From: a virus
DNA: 38,981 bases
IMG/VR virus record: IMGVR_UViG_3300020119_000024
Span: 1 to 38,981 of that record
Direction: 5' to 3' (one strand)
Within the stretch, counting starts at the first letter, position 1, and every line of letters starts with the position of its first letter. Made by a program: the position numbers and the translations under genes. The notes under the pieces were generated by a model. It was not told the DNA's origin and made no database searches. It saw only the letters and a program-made list of their open reading frames with translations. Below, piece by piece: positions 26,655-34,695 of this stretch.

Positions 26655-27665
26655 ATGAGCCAATCCCTGGAAGATTTACGGGCAGCAAACGCAGCAGAAG
26701 AGGCGGCAGCAGCAGCGGCTCCGCAAGCCACAGCAACTGAAACCACTGATGATGCAGTAGACGACCTGAACGACGACGATAACCTTGCGGAAGGGGACGA
26801 AGGCGAAGAAGGCCAGAAACCAGAACCCGAAAGTTGGATGAAGGGCGACGACCAGGAGTCGCAGAGTGCTGAGAAGAAGTTCACTGATAGCGATATCGGC
26901 GCGGCGAAAGCCAAGGTCCGAGCAAAACTTGATGTGGCTAAGTCGGAAATCGAGCAACTACGTGCGCAACTGGAAGAAGCGCGTCGAAGCACTGTAGCGC
27001 CGCAACTCACGGCACGCCCGAAGCGTGATGACTTCTACGACCAAGACGATCCAGACGACGCCTATACGGAAGCTCTGGCTGATTGGAAGCTGAAGGAATC
27101 TCAAGCACGGCAGCACCAAGAGACGCAGCAATACGAGTTTCAGCGTAAGCAACTGGAAGCGCAGAAGACAATTGAATCCGGCGTTGACCAGCATTATGAG
27201 CGAGCGGCAACACTGGCAGCAGCAAGCGGGATCAGTCCGGATGAATACAGGCTGACTGATTTGCGAGTCAAGCAAGCCATTGAAGGGGTATTCCCTAATG
27301 GTGGCGAACCTGTGATGAACGCTCTGATTGCCAGTCTAGGCCCTGGATCTGAGAAGGTGTTTTACAACCTTGGGCGAAATACGAAGCGTCTAGAAGAGCT
27401 TGTGTCAAGCCTCAAAGAAGATCCTTCAGGGCTACGTGCTGCACGGTATTTGGGGAAACTCGATGCCGAGTTATCCGCTCCGCTACGCAAACGCAGCAAT
27501 ACACCGGCTCCGGCCACGAACGTGCAAGGCGACGCTAATACCACGGATTTGGGCAAAGGCCTGATGCGCAAGTATCAGGAAGCCCACAAACGAGGTGATA
27601 CCCAAGCAGCCTATGACATCCGACGTGAAGCCAAGGCCAAAAACATTAACGTCAAATCTTGGTAA
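26655..27665 (+). CDS. Scaffolding protein
   Basis: 336 residues, similar in size to P22 gp8 (303). Acidic Ala/Glu/Asp-rich N-terminal third (DDAVDDLNDDDNLAEGDEGE), a coiled middle (RAKLDVAKSEIEQLRAQLEE; SQARQHQETQQYEFQRKQLE) and a basic helical C-terminus (MRKYQEAHKRGDTQAAYDIR, REAKAKNINVKSW) of the kind that binds coat. It directs procapsid assembly and leaves before or during packaging. It directly precedes the coat gene, as expected. Confidence 0.85.
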   Translation: MSQSLEDLRAANAAEEAAAAAAPQATATETTDDAVDDLNDDDNLAEGDEGEEGQKPEPESWMKGDDQESQSAEKKFTDSDIGAAKAKVRAKLDVAKSEIEQLRAQLEEARRSTVAPQLTARPKRDDFYDQDDPDDAYTEALADWKLKESQARQHQETQQYEFQRKQLEAQKTIESGVDQHYERAATLAAASGISPDEYRLTDLRVKQAIEGVFPNGGEPVMNALIASLGPGSEKVFYNLGRNTKRLEELVSSLKEDPSGLRAARYLGKLDAELSAPLRKRSNTPAPATNVQGDANTTDLGKGLMRKYQEAHKRGDTQAAYDIRREAKAKNINVKSW

Positions 27666-27676
27666 GGATATAAACG

Positions 27677-28957
27677 ATGGCAACTTTAACCGCAGGCAAG
27701 ATTGCCGAGGTCATGTTCGATAAGGCTCTGGAGACCTACGAGCCGCAGGACATGCTTCTGCCAACCACGACCTTCATGGAGCCGGAAGGCTCGACCATGC
27801 AGAACTCGGGCAACACCATCTGGCGCCCTGTCCAGCAGCACCGCCCGGTTCTGTCCGGGTGGGACCTGACAGGCCAGGAACAAGGGATCATCGAAGAGAC
27901 CTACGCGGCCTTCCTCGGTCTTCCGAACAACGATCTGGTGAGTCTGCGCGCTGATGACATGCGCGACACTCGTTTTTGGGAGCGCGCCGGCACCGAAGCA
28001 GGCCGCCAACAGGCGACCCAACTGAACAAGGATATCGCCACCGCTGTTGGCACGCAGGGCGGTATGTTCATCCGCTCCAACGCCACCAGCGGCTATGACT
28101 TCATCGCTGAAGGCCAGGCGCTGATGAATGAACGCCAGGGCGCGAAGTCCGAGCGTATGTTCATCCTCAATGACCGAGACAACCTGAAGTATGCGAAGGA
28201 TCTGGCTGCTCGCCAAACCCTGCAAGGTCGTCCGGCTGAAACTTGGGCTAACGGCCAGATTGGCCAGAACGTGGCCGAATTTGACGTTTACACCGGCTCC
28301 TTCCTGCCAAACCTGATCGGCGGCGCAGACCCTGCAACCACTGTGACGGCCAACCAGTCGTTCGCACCAACTGCCGGCACCGTGAACGCCGTGAACAACA
28401 CCGTAACCAACGTCGATTATCGCTATGCGACTGTCGCGGTTACGGCTTCGGCGTCCTACAACATCGGCGACAAGGTTACCTTCGCCAACGGCGGCGTAAC
28501 TGTGAAAGCGGTTGGCCTGGCTGACAAGTCGAACACCGGTATCGCGATGACCTTCACTGTCACCGGCAAGCCTACCGGCACGTCATTGCAGATCTCGCCG
28601 AAGCCTATCGCGTTCGATGACCCAGCATTGAGCGCGCTGGAAAAGTCATATGCCAACGTGGACACCCGCATCTTGAGTGCCGCAACCGTAAACCGGGTGA
28701 ACATCGACGCTTCGAAGAAAACCAATCTGTTCTACGACAAGGACGCCGTTGAAGTATTGGGCGGCACCATCCCTGCTGAACTGTTCAAGTCGTTCGACGG
28801 CCTGAAGGTCATCAACCAGACCATGAAAAATGGCCTGAAGATGTACATGATCTACGACGCGAACATGATCAACATGCAGTTCCGTTTCCGCCTGTTCACC
28901 TGGTACGGCATCACGATCAAAGACCCGTCTCGCTGCGGCGTAGCTGTTAGCTTCTGA
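27677..28957 (+). CDS. Major coat protein, P22 gp5-like
   Basis: 426 residues (P22 coat is 430). Matching landmarks: MQNSGNTIWRPVQQHRPVLS, GWDLTGQEQGIIEE, NNDLVSLRADDMRDTRFWER, then an inserted I-domain-like beta region (~225-315, ending LQISPKPIAFDDPALSALEK), and YANVDTRILSAATVN. The HK97 fold with the extra insertion domain is inferred from this alignment in order. Good ribosome site (AAGGA). A terminator follows, which would give coat a high transcript share. Confidence 0.95.
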   Translation: MATLTAGKIAEVMFDKALETYEPQDMLLPTTTFMEPEGSTMQNSGNTIWRPVQQHRPVLSGWDLTGQEQGIIEETYAAFLGLPNNDLVSLRADDMRDTRFWERAGTEAGRQQATQLNKDIATAVGTQGGMFIRSNATSGYDFIAEGQALMNERQGAKSERMFILNDRDNLKYAKDLAARQTLQGRPAETWANGQIGQNVAEFDVYTGSFLPNLIGGADPATTVTANQSFAPTAGTVNAVNNTVTNVDYRYATVAVTASASYNIGDKVTFANGGVTVKAVGLADKSNTGIAMTFTVTGKPTGTSLQISPKPIAFDDPALSALEKSYANVDTRILSAATVNRVNIDASKKTNLFYDKDAVEVLGGTIPAELFKSFDGLKVINQTMKNGLKMYMIYDANMINMQFRFRLFTWYGITIKDPSRCGVAVSF

Positions 28958-28975
28958 TTTGGGGGCGTAACCTTG

Positions 28976-29000
28976 AGGGGCCGGAAGGCCCCTTTCTTTT
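28976..29000 (+). terminator. Terminator after coat gene
   Basis: AGGGGCC (28976-28982)-GGAA-GGCCCCT (28987-28993), then TTCTTTT. Probably partial, reducing expression of the downstream tail genes relative to coat. Confidence 0.75.
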
Positions 29001-29015
29001 ATGAGGATTTGAATC

Positions 29016-29291
29016 ATGGCCTGTATCGTTTACCGCAAGGGTAAAGGAACCACTGAATTCGGGATTGAATGCGAGTCCGCAACGGTAGAAATCGAATACC
29101 TAGAAGACATGCTAGCTGATGGCTGGTCGGTGAATCCGCCAGGCTATGAGCCGCCAAGGGCTGAAGTAGAAGATGAGGGCGCGGAAGATGAGAAACCTCT
29201 TCACCCTGTGCGCCAAGCTGCTAAGGATGCAGGAATCGAAGGCTGGGATACCAAGCGCATCGGCACTCTCGAAGCAGCCTTGGAGGCGTAA
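29016..29291 (+). CDS. Small head-region protein with HeH/SAP-like end
   Basis: 91 residues. N-terminal beta part (MACIVYRKGKGTTEFGIECE), YLEDMLADGWSVNPPGYEPP, an acidic linker and a C-terminal QAAKDAGIEGWDTKRIGTLE, a short helix-extended-helix-like motif seen in phage proteins next to coat genes. Possibly a head accessory or DNA-contact protein. Its stop abuts the next ATG. Confidence 0.7.
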   Translation: MACIVYRKGKGTTEFGIECESATVEIEYLEDMLADGWSVNPPGYEPPRAEVEDEGAEDEKPLHPVRQAAKDAGIEGWDTKRIGTLEAALEA

Positions 29292-30041
29292 ATGTCACAG
29301 CTCAAGGTTGATCGAATCACTGCGGCATATTCGAAGCTCCGGATCTCCGGGCTGACGGTTATTCCGAATCCATCCGATCTTGAGCTTGCTTTGAATGAGC
29401 TTGAGAACATGATGTCCGAGCTTGCATCGCGCGGCATCGAGGTCGGGTATAACTTCGAGGAGCTACCAGACCCGAATAGTGACCTGAATGTCGATCAGAA
29501 GTACTGGAACATGATTGCCACGAATCTGGCCACGCGGCTTATTCCGGACTTCAACAAGGACGCTTCGCCGGTGCTGTTTTCCCAGGCGACACAGTCCCTT
29601 TCTAACGCGTCCTCAATCTGTGCGCGAGACCGCATCAGGCAGGTTCAACCGCCAGCTAGACAGCCCGTTGGCAGCGGCAATCGAATCTTTGCACGCTGGG
29701 AGCGCTTCTATGTCGGAATCAATAGCTTCGCGCCGAATGTTCCGTCTACGCTGTTCATCATGCAGGGCGAGACAAACGACTTCCAAGAATCGTTCGCGGC
29801 CTACCTGCGCACGGATGAGTTTATTGATGCCTTCGAGGTTACATCCGATACCGGTCTTGTGGTGATCAGTTCGGTGCTGCTGGATGGCGTCATTACCTAT
29901 CGACTGAATGCGCCGGTCGACCTTTCTGCCAACTCCTGGCAGCAGGTCAAGATCCGCGTTGAGACAACGGAGGGGCGCGTAGAAATCCGCATCATCAACT
30001 TTCAGGTGATGCCTAATGTGGTAGTTGGAAACCAAGCATAA
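29292..30041 (+). CDS. Tail accessory/head-completion protein, gp4-like with C-terminal extension
   Basis: 249 residues; P22 gp4 is 166. The first ~140 residues follow gp4: ALNELENMMSELASRGIEVG, a Pro/Asp loop, YWNMIATNLATRLIPDFNKD, then QPPARQPVGSGNRIF. gp4 forms the ring that binds the portal after packaging and receives gp10. The last ~105 residues (RWERFYVGINSFAPNVPSTL to the end) are an extra beta-rich domain not found in P22 gp4 and not recognised. Confidence 0.85.
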   Translation: MSQLKVDRITAAYSKLRISGLTVIPNPSDLELALNELENMMSELASRGIEVGYNFEELPDPNSDLNVDQKYWNMIATNLATRLIPDFNKDASPVLFSQATQSLSNASSICARDRIRQVQPPARQPVGSGNRIFARWERFYVGINSFAPNVPSTLFIMQGETNDFQESFAAYLRTDEFIDAFEVTSDTGLVVISSVLLDGVITYRLNAPVDLSANSWQQVKIRVETTEGRVEIRIINFQVMPNVVVGNQA

Positions 30042-30052
30042 GGGGAAGCACA

Positions 30053-30802
30053 ATGCCATTCACTCAGGAAAAAATCGATCGCGCCTCTGCTCAGTCTCGC
30101 GGAATCTTCAACAACTACGTATATCGGACTACCGACACCATGGCTCAGGTGAAGGCTGCCGGATATTTTGCGCAGTGCCGCTTTGCAACCTTAGACGGTC
30201 CAGATACGAACGGTTTCGGATGGAATGGCGGAAACATCGAGTGCTATTGCTCCGATGGTTACATGATCGGGCAAATGAACGCGGCCACCGGGACTATGAC
30301 CGGTCTGTTCTCGGCCCCAACAATCATCATGCAGAGCGACATTCTCGTTGCTTCGTCGGTGGCTAACCAGATACCCGGCACCCTGGGCACTCCGCTTCAG
30401 ATCGTCTTCGGGGCGCTGCAAACAACTACGCAATTCGATCTGAGTGCTGCTGGCGCGCTGACCTGCAAGGTGTCAGGCCGCTATCAATTCGTTCTGTCAG
30501 CACAGGCCGGGCGCGCTGCTGGCGCTGGGATCGTAAACCTGTTCCTGCGGCTGCTAAAGAACGGAACGCAGATCGGGAACACATCGCTGGCACGCATGGA
30601 TAACGCCGCCGTTATCATTCCGCTGCGGTTTGTCGTATCGTTTGATTTGGTGGCCACGGATGTCCTCACGGCGTTTGTGGTGCAGGACTCAAGCGGTATC
30701 GCTGGCGCTGGTGGCCTTTACTCGGTAACTCCCGCTACGGCCGGATGGGCAGCCTCTCCATCGTCCGCAATCACTATCACGCAGCTCTCAACCTTGGTGT
30801 AA
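30053..30802 (+). CDS. Virion structural protein with C1q/TNF-like beta domain
   Basis: 249 residues. N-terminus MPFTQEKIDRASAQSRGIFN then YRTTDTMAQVKAAGYF, a phage virion motif. The second half (QFDLSAAGALTCKVSGRYQF, VNLFLRLLKNGTQIGNTSLA, ALTAFVVQ-type strands) has the repeated beta pattern of C1q/TNF-like jelly rolls common in decoration and fibre proteins. Lies between gp4- and gp10-like genes, where P22 has nothing. Probably a head decoration or collar protein. Confidence 0.65.
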   Translation: MPFTQEKIDRASAQSRGIFNNYVYRTTDTMAQVKAAGYFAQCRFATLDGPDTNGFGWNGGNIECYCSDGYMIGQMNAATGTMTGLFSAPTIIMQSDILVASSVANQIPGTLGTPLQIVFGALQTTTQFDLSAAGALTCKVSGRYQFVLSAQAGRAAGAGIVNLFLRLLKNGTQIGNTSLARMDNAAVIIPLRFVVSFDLVATDVLTAFVVQDSSGIAGAGGLYSVTPATAGWAASPSSAITITQLSTLV

Positions 30803-30804
30803 CT

Positions 30805-32217
30805 ATGCCGTCGCAGAAGGTCCCTATCACGCTCATCAAGGGCGACAAGATCAGTACGCAGACTGACTATCTGGACGCTTTGCCAGAGAACATGTATGCC
30901 GTGCCGAAGCCGATCCTTGGGGCTGAAGGCTTTATGCTTCAGCATTCCGGGCTGACTGAATACGGGACCGGCGCGGGGCCTGATCGCGGCGGCGTGTGGA
31001 ATGAGCGGCTGCAAAACCACTTCAGGGTGTCGTACACGCAATTCATCATCGTACATGAAGATGGTTCGACAGAGCGCTTCGGCAGCATCCCGGGTATGGA
31101 GCAGGTTTCCATGCCTTATTCGTTCAACACGCAGGCAGTGATTGGCGGCGGCGGATTCTATCTGTACGACCCAGTGAATGGTTTCCGCCAGGTACTTGAC
31201 CCGAACCTCAAGACTCCAATCGACGGAACGTGGATCGATGGCTATTACTTCCTCACGGATGGCGCCACGCTCTACCACACGCAGCTTAACAACGAAGAAG
31301 CATTCAATCCTCTGGACTTTGCAACTTCTGAATTCTCGCCAGATCCAACGCTTGGCGTAGGAAAGACCGCCGATGACAAGGTAATCGTGTTCAACCGGTA
31401 CACGACAGAGTTCTTCGCCAACGTTGCATCGAACAATTTCGCGTTCACTCGCATTCAGGCCAGGGCGCTGAAGATTGGCATTGTGGCCACGCATGCCAAG
31501 TGCGAGCTAAATGACAAATGGTATTTCGTCGGTGGCCGCAAAGAGCAGGACCTGGGTATTCACATGCTCGGCGTTGGATCGACACAGCAGATCTCTACTC
31601 GTGCGATTGATCGCATCCTTTCCAAATATAGCGAACCTGATCTTGCTGACGTATCTGTCGAAGCGATAGGCGTCGATGGCATGTCATTCGTGTACATCCA
31701 TCTCCCGGAAGAGACGTTGCTGTTCAACGAGACCGTGGCCACGGCGTCAGGCCTAGAGAATGCATGGTCAATCCTGAAGCGCGGAACGGGCAATCAGCCA
31801 TGGCGCGGCATCAATGGCGTTTTCGATCCGCGTGTGGGTCAGTGGCTATTCGGCGATAAAGTGGACCTGCGATTGGGCTTTCTAGATCCGAAATCAGTAG
31901 ATCAGTATGGCGAGATGGGCGAATGGGTCCTATACACGCCGTTCCTGTACCTAGAAGGCATGTCAGTCGACAGCCTGAACATCGAGACAATGCCCGGGCA
32001 CTCTCCAACTAATGACGCCACGCTGTTCGTCTCTATGACCTATGACGGCGTAACGTATGGTCATGAGGTTACAGCGCGTTACGGAGCCCCTGGAGATTAC
32101 AACCAACGCTACATCGTAAACCGTCTTGGGTACGTGCGGAACTGGATCGGCTTCAAGCTTCGCGGCGCATCCCGCGCCAAGATGTCATTCGGACGGGGGT
32201 ATTTAGAAGTTGGCTAA
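30805..32217 (+). CDS. Packaged-DNA stabilisation protein, P22 gp10-like
   Basis: 470 residues from ATG 30805 (P22 gp10 is 472). Opens with PITLIKGDKISTQTDYLDAL, PENMYAVPKPILGAEGF, the family start. Later landmarks: DDKVIVFNRYTTEFFANVAS, IGIVATHAKCELNDKWYFVG, IHLPEETLLFNETV and RLGYVRNWIGFKLRGAS. It forms the hub under gp4 and anchors tailspikes. A frame extending back to 30745 lies inside the preceding gene and is not used. Confidence 0.9.
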   Translation: MPSQKVPITLIKGDKISTQTDYLDALPENMYAVPKPILGAEGFMLQHSGLTEYGTGAGPDRGGVWNERLQNHFRVSYTQFIIVHEDGSTERFGSIPGMEQVSMPYSFNTQAVIGGGGFYLYDPVNGFRQVLDPNLKTPIDGTWIDGYYFLTDGATLYHTQLNNEEAFNPLDFATSEFSPDPTLGVGKTADDKVIVFNRYTTEFFANVASNNFAFTRIQARALKIGIVATHAKCELNDKWYFVGGRKEQDLGIHMLGVGSTQQISTRAIDRILSKYSEPDLADVSVEAIGVDGMSFVYIHLPEETLLFNETVATASGLENAWSILKRGTGNQPWRGINGVFDPRVGQWLFGDKVDLRLGFLDPKSVDQYGEMGEWVLYTPFLYLEGMSVDSLNIETMPGHSPTNDATLFVSMTYDGVTYGHEVTARYGAPGDYNQRYIVNRLGYVRNWIGFKLRGASRAKMSFGRGYLEVG

Positions 32218-32485
32218 TTTAACGAGTAATTATCTTGGCCTGGCGTTATCGGCCGCCGAAGTCAAAGCTATGACGGGCTGGCCCGACCCCATCGTAAATG
32301 ACTACATTTCTTTGCTCAGCTCACTGACTCAGCTCGCGTCGGCCATTCAGGTTATGGATTCTGGAATCGTCGATCCCGAAGGAGTGGTGGCGGCTAACAA
32401 TTCGCGCCAGTACTTCAATACAGTGACCAGCAAGCTTTGGATAAACCCTGTTATCGGCGCAACAACTGGCTGGGTGCTTATCTAA
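32210..32485 (+). CDS. Small tail-knob-like protein, TTG start
   Basis: 91 residues, starting at TTG 32210 inside the end of the gp10-like gene. A helical first half (LALSAAEVKAMTGWPDPIVN, YISLLSSLTQLASAIQVM) is followed by NNSRQYFNTVTSKLWINPVI and GATTGWVLI, the GxLYxNTxxxKLW...TGW pattern of trimeric fibre/needle tips. It lies at the position of the P22 needle gene 26 but is far shorter (233 residues there). It could be a minimal plug; unproven. Confidence 0.65.
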   Translation: MANLTSNYLGLALSAAEVKAMTGWPDPIVNDYISLLSSLTQLASAIQVMDSGIVDPEGVVAANNSRQYFNTVTSKLWINPVIGATTGWVLI

Positions 32486-32832
32486 TGTTCCGTCCGGCAT
32501 ATCTGTGCGAAGACTGGCTAGGCATTGCGCATGATGAAGATCATTACGTTTTCAGATGGGATGTGGCGCGCGTGTTCTTCTCATGCTGTGAGAAAGGACA
32601 ATCATTAAGCGCTCATTTCTCAGCAGACAAAGCCGGTCTTAGGCTGGTCAAGCAGGCCATAGACGAATTCTGCACATGGACGTTCTCAGTTATGCCGTGG
32701 TGTAGAATGATATTTGCTTGCATTGTTCGCCCAAGCGTTGCGCGGCTTGTCGAAAAATGCGGATTTTCCTTACTGGAGGCGCGTGACGAACTCCAGATCT
32801 ACGTGAGGTTTCAACCATGGGAAACATCTTAG
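32485..32832 (+). CDS. GNAT-like small virion-region protein (gp14 position)
   Basis: 115 residues. The end of the protein (WCRMIFACIVRPSVARLVEK, CGFSLLEARDELQIYVRF) resembles the acetyl-CoA-binding half of GNAT acetyltransferases, where such a helix precedes a GF. P22 gp14 (DUF2824), which lies at the same map position, has a similar size. Overlaps its neighbours by one base upstream and 16 downstream. Whether it binds acetyl-CoA is unknown. Confidence 0.6.
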   Translation: MFRPAYLCEDWLGIAHDEDHYVFRWDVARVFFSCCEKGQSLSAHFSADKAGLRLVKQAIDEFCTWTFSVMPWCRMIFACIVRPSVARLVEKCGFSLLEARDELQIYVRFQPWETS

Positions 32833-33863
32833 GCGGCGGGAGCAAGGGCGGGGGAAGCAGCAGCAGTGCCATCAACAGCAGTGCTGAAGGTGTTGCAAAG
32901 GCCGCGCAGGCTGGCGGACAGTCGTCGGCTCAGGCCATTCAGCAGGCCGCGCAGCTCGGGTACGACAACACCAGAATCGGTTCTGAGTGGGCGGCCGATA
33001 GCGCCTTGCAGGGTTCGCAGACATCGGCAGCGGCACAACAGCAGGCGCTTGACTACCTGAGACAGGCCGATCAGCTTCCTAGTGGCCTGCGAGAGGCGGC
33101 ACTGACCAGCCTTGGCAACCTATACAACGGCGCAGGTAGCATCACTGATCGCGCCATGGCCAGCCCTCTGTATAAATCCGCCGTGCAGCAAGGAGAGAAT
33201 GCCGTACTTCGGAATGCCTCGGCAACTGGCGGCCTTCGATCTGGCTCTACCAACGAGAATCTGGCGCAGGTCAACCAAAATGCTCTCGTATCAGCCTACA
33301 ACGATCAGATCGCCGGCCTTCAGGGCCTTTCCTCTCTCCCTTCGAATGCGAATACGATTGCAGGCTATCAGGCCGGCATCGGCAACACGCTAGGCCAAGG
33401 CCAGATCAACCGAGGGAATATCCTCGGTCAAGGGGTTATCTCGGCGACGAACACCTACGGCCAAGGTCAGGTGTCGGCGGCTGACGCTATCGCCAATGGC
33501 AACAACGCTGCCGCGACGGCTATATCTCAGGGCCAGATTGCGGCCGCGAACAACAAGGCTCAGGGCTCGCAGAACTCGGCAAACAATATGATGGGGCTGG
33601 CGAATCTCGGTATTCAGGCATGGGGCATGGGGCAGTTCTCTGATCGACGCCTGAAGTCAGATATTGAGTTCATCGGCGAAGAGAATGGCCTGCGCAAATA
33701 TCGCTGGGTCTGGAACAAGCTTGCTAGCGCGCTCGGTCTTCATGGTGAAAGTCACGGCGTGATGGCGGACGAGGTAGAAGATTCTCATCCTGACGCCGTG
33801 TCGATCCAAGACGGCTATTTGATCGTCAACTACAAGAAGCTGGGGGTGAGCCATGGCGTTTAA
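32817..33863 (+). CDS. Ejection protein, gp7-like, with S74-like C-terminal domain
   Basis: 348 residues. Ala/Gln/Ser-rich, low-hydrophobic body (SSAEGVAKAAQAGGQSSAQA; NTLGQGQINRGNILGQGVIS) typical of DNA-transfer proteins ejected into the host. From residue ~278 the sequence changes to FSDRRLKSDIEFIGEENGLR, YRWVWNK, ESHGVMADEVEDSHPDAVSI and YLIVNYKKLG. This is the peptidase S74/intramolecular chaperone pattern, with the Ser-...-Lys of SDRRLK as the usual catalytic pair. Confidence 0.8.
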   Translation: MGNILGGGSKGGGSSSSAINSSAEGVAKAAQAGGQSSAQAIQQAAQLGYDNTRIGSEWAADSALQGSQTSAAAQQQALDYLRQADQLPSGLREAALTSLGNLYNGAGSITDRAMASPLYKSAVQQGENAVLRNASATGGLRSGSTNENLAQVNQNALVSAYNDQIAGLQGLSSLPSNANTIAGYQAGIGNTLGQGQINRGNILGQGVISATNTYGQGQVSAADAIANGNNAAATAISQGQIAAANNKAQGSQNSANNMMGLANLGIQAWGMGQFSDRRLKSDIEFIGEENGLRKYRWVWNKLASALGLHGESHGVMADEVEDSHPDAVSIQDGYLIVNYKKLGVSHGV

Positions 33864-34695
33864 CTACACTCCAGCCTCTGGCATTAACCAGCAGCAGCTA
33901 GGATTCGGCTCGCCACTGGTCTATGGCGCACCGTTAAGCTCCCAGGCTGCGAACGCACAAAGACAGCAGGTCGACTACAGCAGTCTCAATCAGCAACAGC
34001 AGCAGGGCCAGCAGCAAGGCATGGACCCAATGCAGATGCTGAAAATGTATCAGCAGTTCAAGGGTATGAATGCCGGATCTACGGGCGGTGGCAATGGCTT
34101 GTCCGGGCTGCTAGGCACTGGCGGCGGTGAGGCTGGTCTAGGCGGATCTGGCCTTATTGGCAGCGCGGGCGGTGCAACATCAGCGGCTAGCACTGGCGGC
34201 GCCAGCTATGGGCTCGGCGGCTCACTTGTTGGCGGCACTGGCACATTAGGCGGTTCAACCTTTGCGGCCGGTGCCGGATCTGGTGCAGCATCTGGCGGCG
34301 GCATTGGCGGTGCGTTGGGCGGTAGCGCTGCTGGCGGATCAGCAGCAGGAGGTGGCGCTGCGAGCGGTGCAGGCGGCGCATTAGCTGCCGCTGGCCCGTG
34401 GGCCGCCCTTGCTGCAATCATCATGATCAACGAGGAAGATAGTCGCAAGAAAGGGCTGCGTTCCGAGAATCGTGGCGAGCGAACTCGCGACCAGTTGACC
34501 GGAAAGGTGGCCACTCAGGACATCGAAGGCAAGTGGGGGCCTATGCTCGATAAGTGGACGGGCGGGAACTTCAGTAAACTTGGATTCCAAGGTGACGCCA
34601 AGGGCGCAAGCCAGATCGCTTCTGGCCGTATCGCCCCAGGCATCAAGTCGCTGTGGAACGAAGGCACCATTGGCAAAATCAGGAAACTATTCTAA
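33853..34695 (+). CDS. Gly/Ala/Ser-rich virion protein
   Basis: 280 residues. A Gln-rich N-terminal third (NQQQQQGQQQGMDPMQMLKM), then about 110 residues almost only Gly, Ala, Ser and Thr (~75-190), a short hydrophobic/acidic link (AALAAIIMINEEDSRKKG), and a basic C-terminal domain (SENRGERTRDQLTGKVATQD, GKWGPMLDKWTGGNFSKLGF). No P22 counterpart. It sits inside the ejection-protein block, so it is probably packaged and ejected or part of the internal core. Confidence 0.7.
   Translation: MAFNYTPASGINQQQLGFGSPLVYGAPLSSQAANAQRQQVDYSSLNQQQQQGQQQGMDPMQMLKMYQQFKGMNAGSTGGGNGLSGLLGTGGGEAGLGGSGLIGSAGGATSAASTGGASYGLGGSLVGGTGTLGGSTFAAGAGSGAASGGGIGGALGGSAAGGSAAGGGAASGAGGALAAAGPWAALAAIIMINEEDSRKKGLRSENRGERTRDQLTGKVATQDIEGKWGPMLDKWTGGNFSKLGFQGDAKGASQIASGRIAPGIKSLWNEGTIGKIRKLF

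Noticed and set aside
26522-27010. 162-codon open frame on the minus strand
   Set aside because: Ser-rich shadow of the Ala/Glu-rich scaffold gene; it also runs over the scaffold promoter.
30718-31494. 258-codon open frame on the minus strand
   Set aside because: Entirely antisense to the well-supported gp10-like gene, with no ribosome site and no recognisable protein; a shadow frame.
32437-32484. Upstream extension of the GNAT-like gene
   Set aside because: It overlaps the preceding gene in another frame; the ATG at 32485 overlaps that gene's stop and fits the operon's coupling style.
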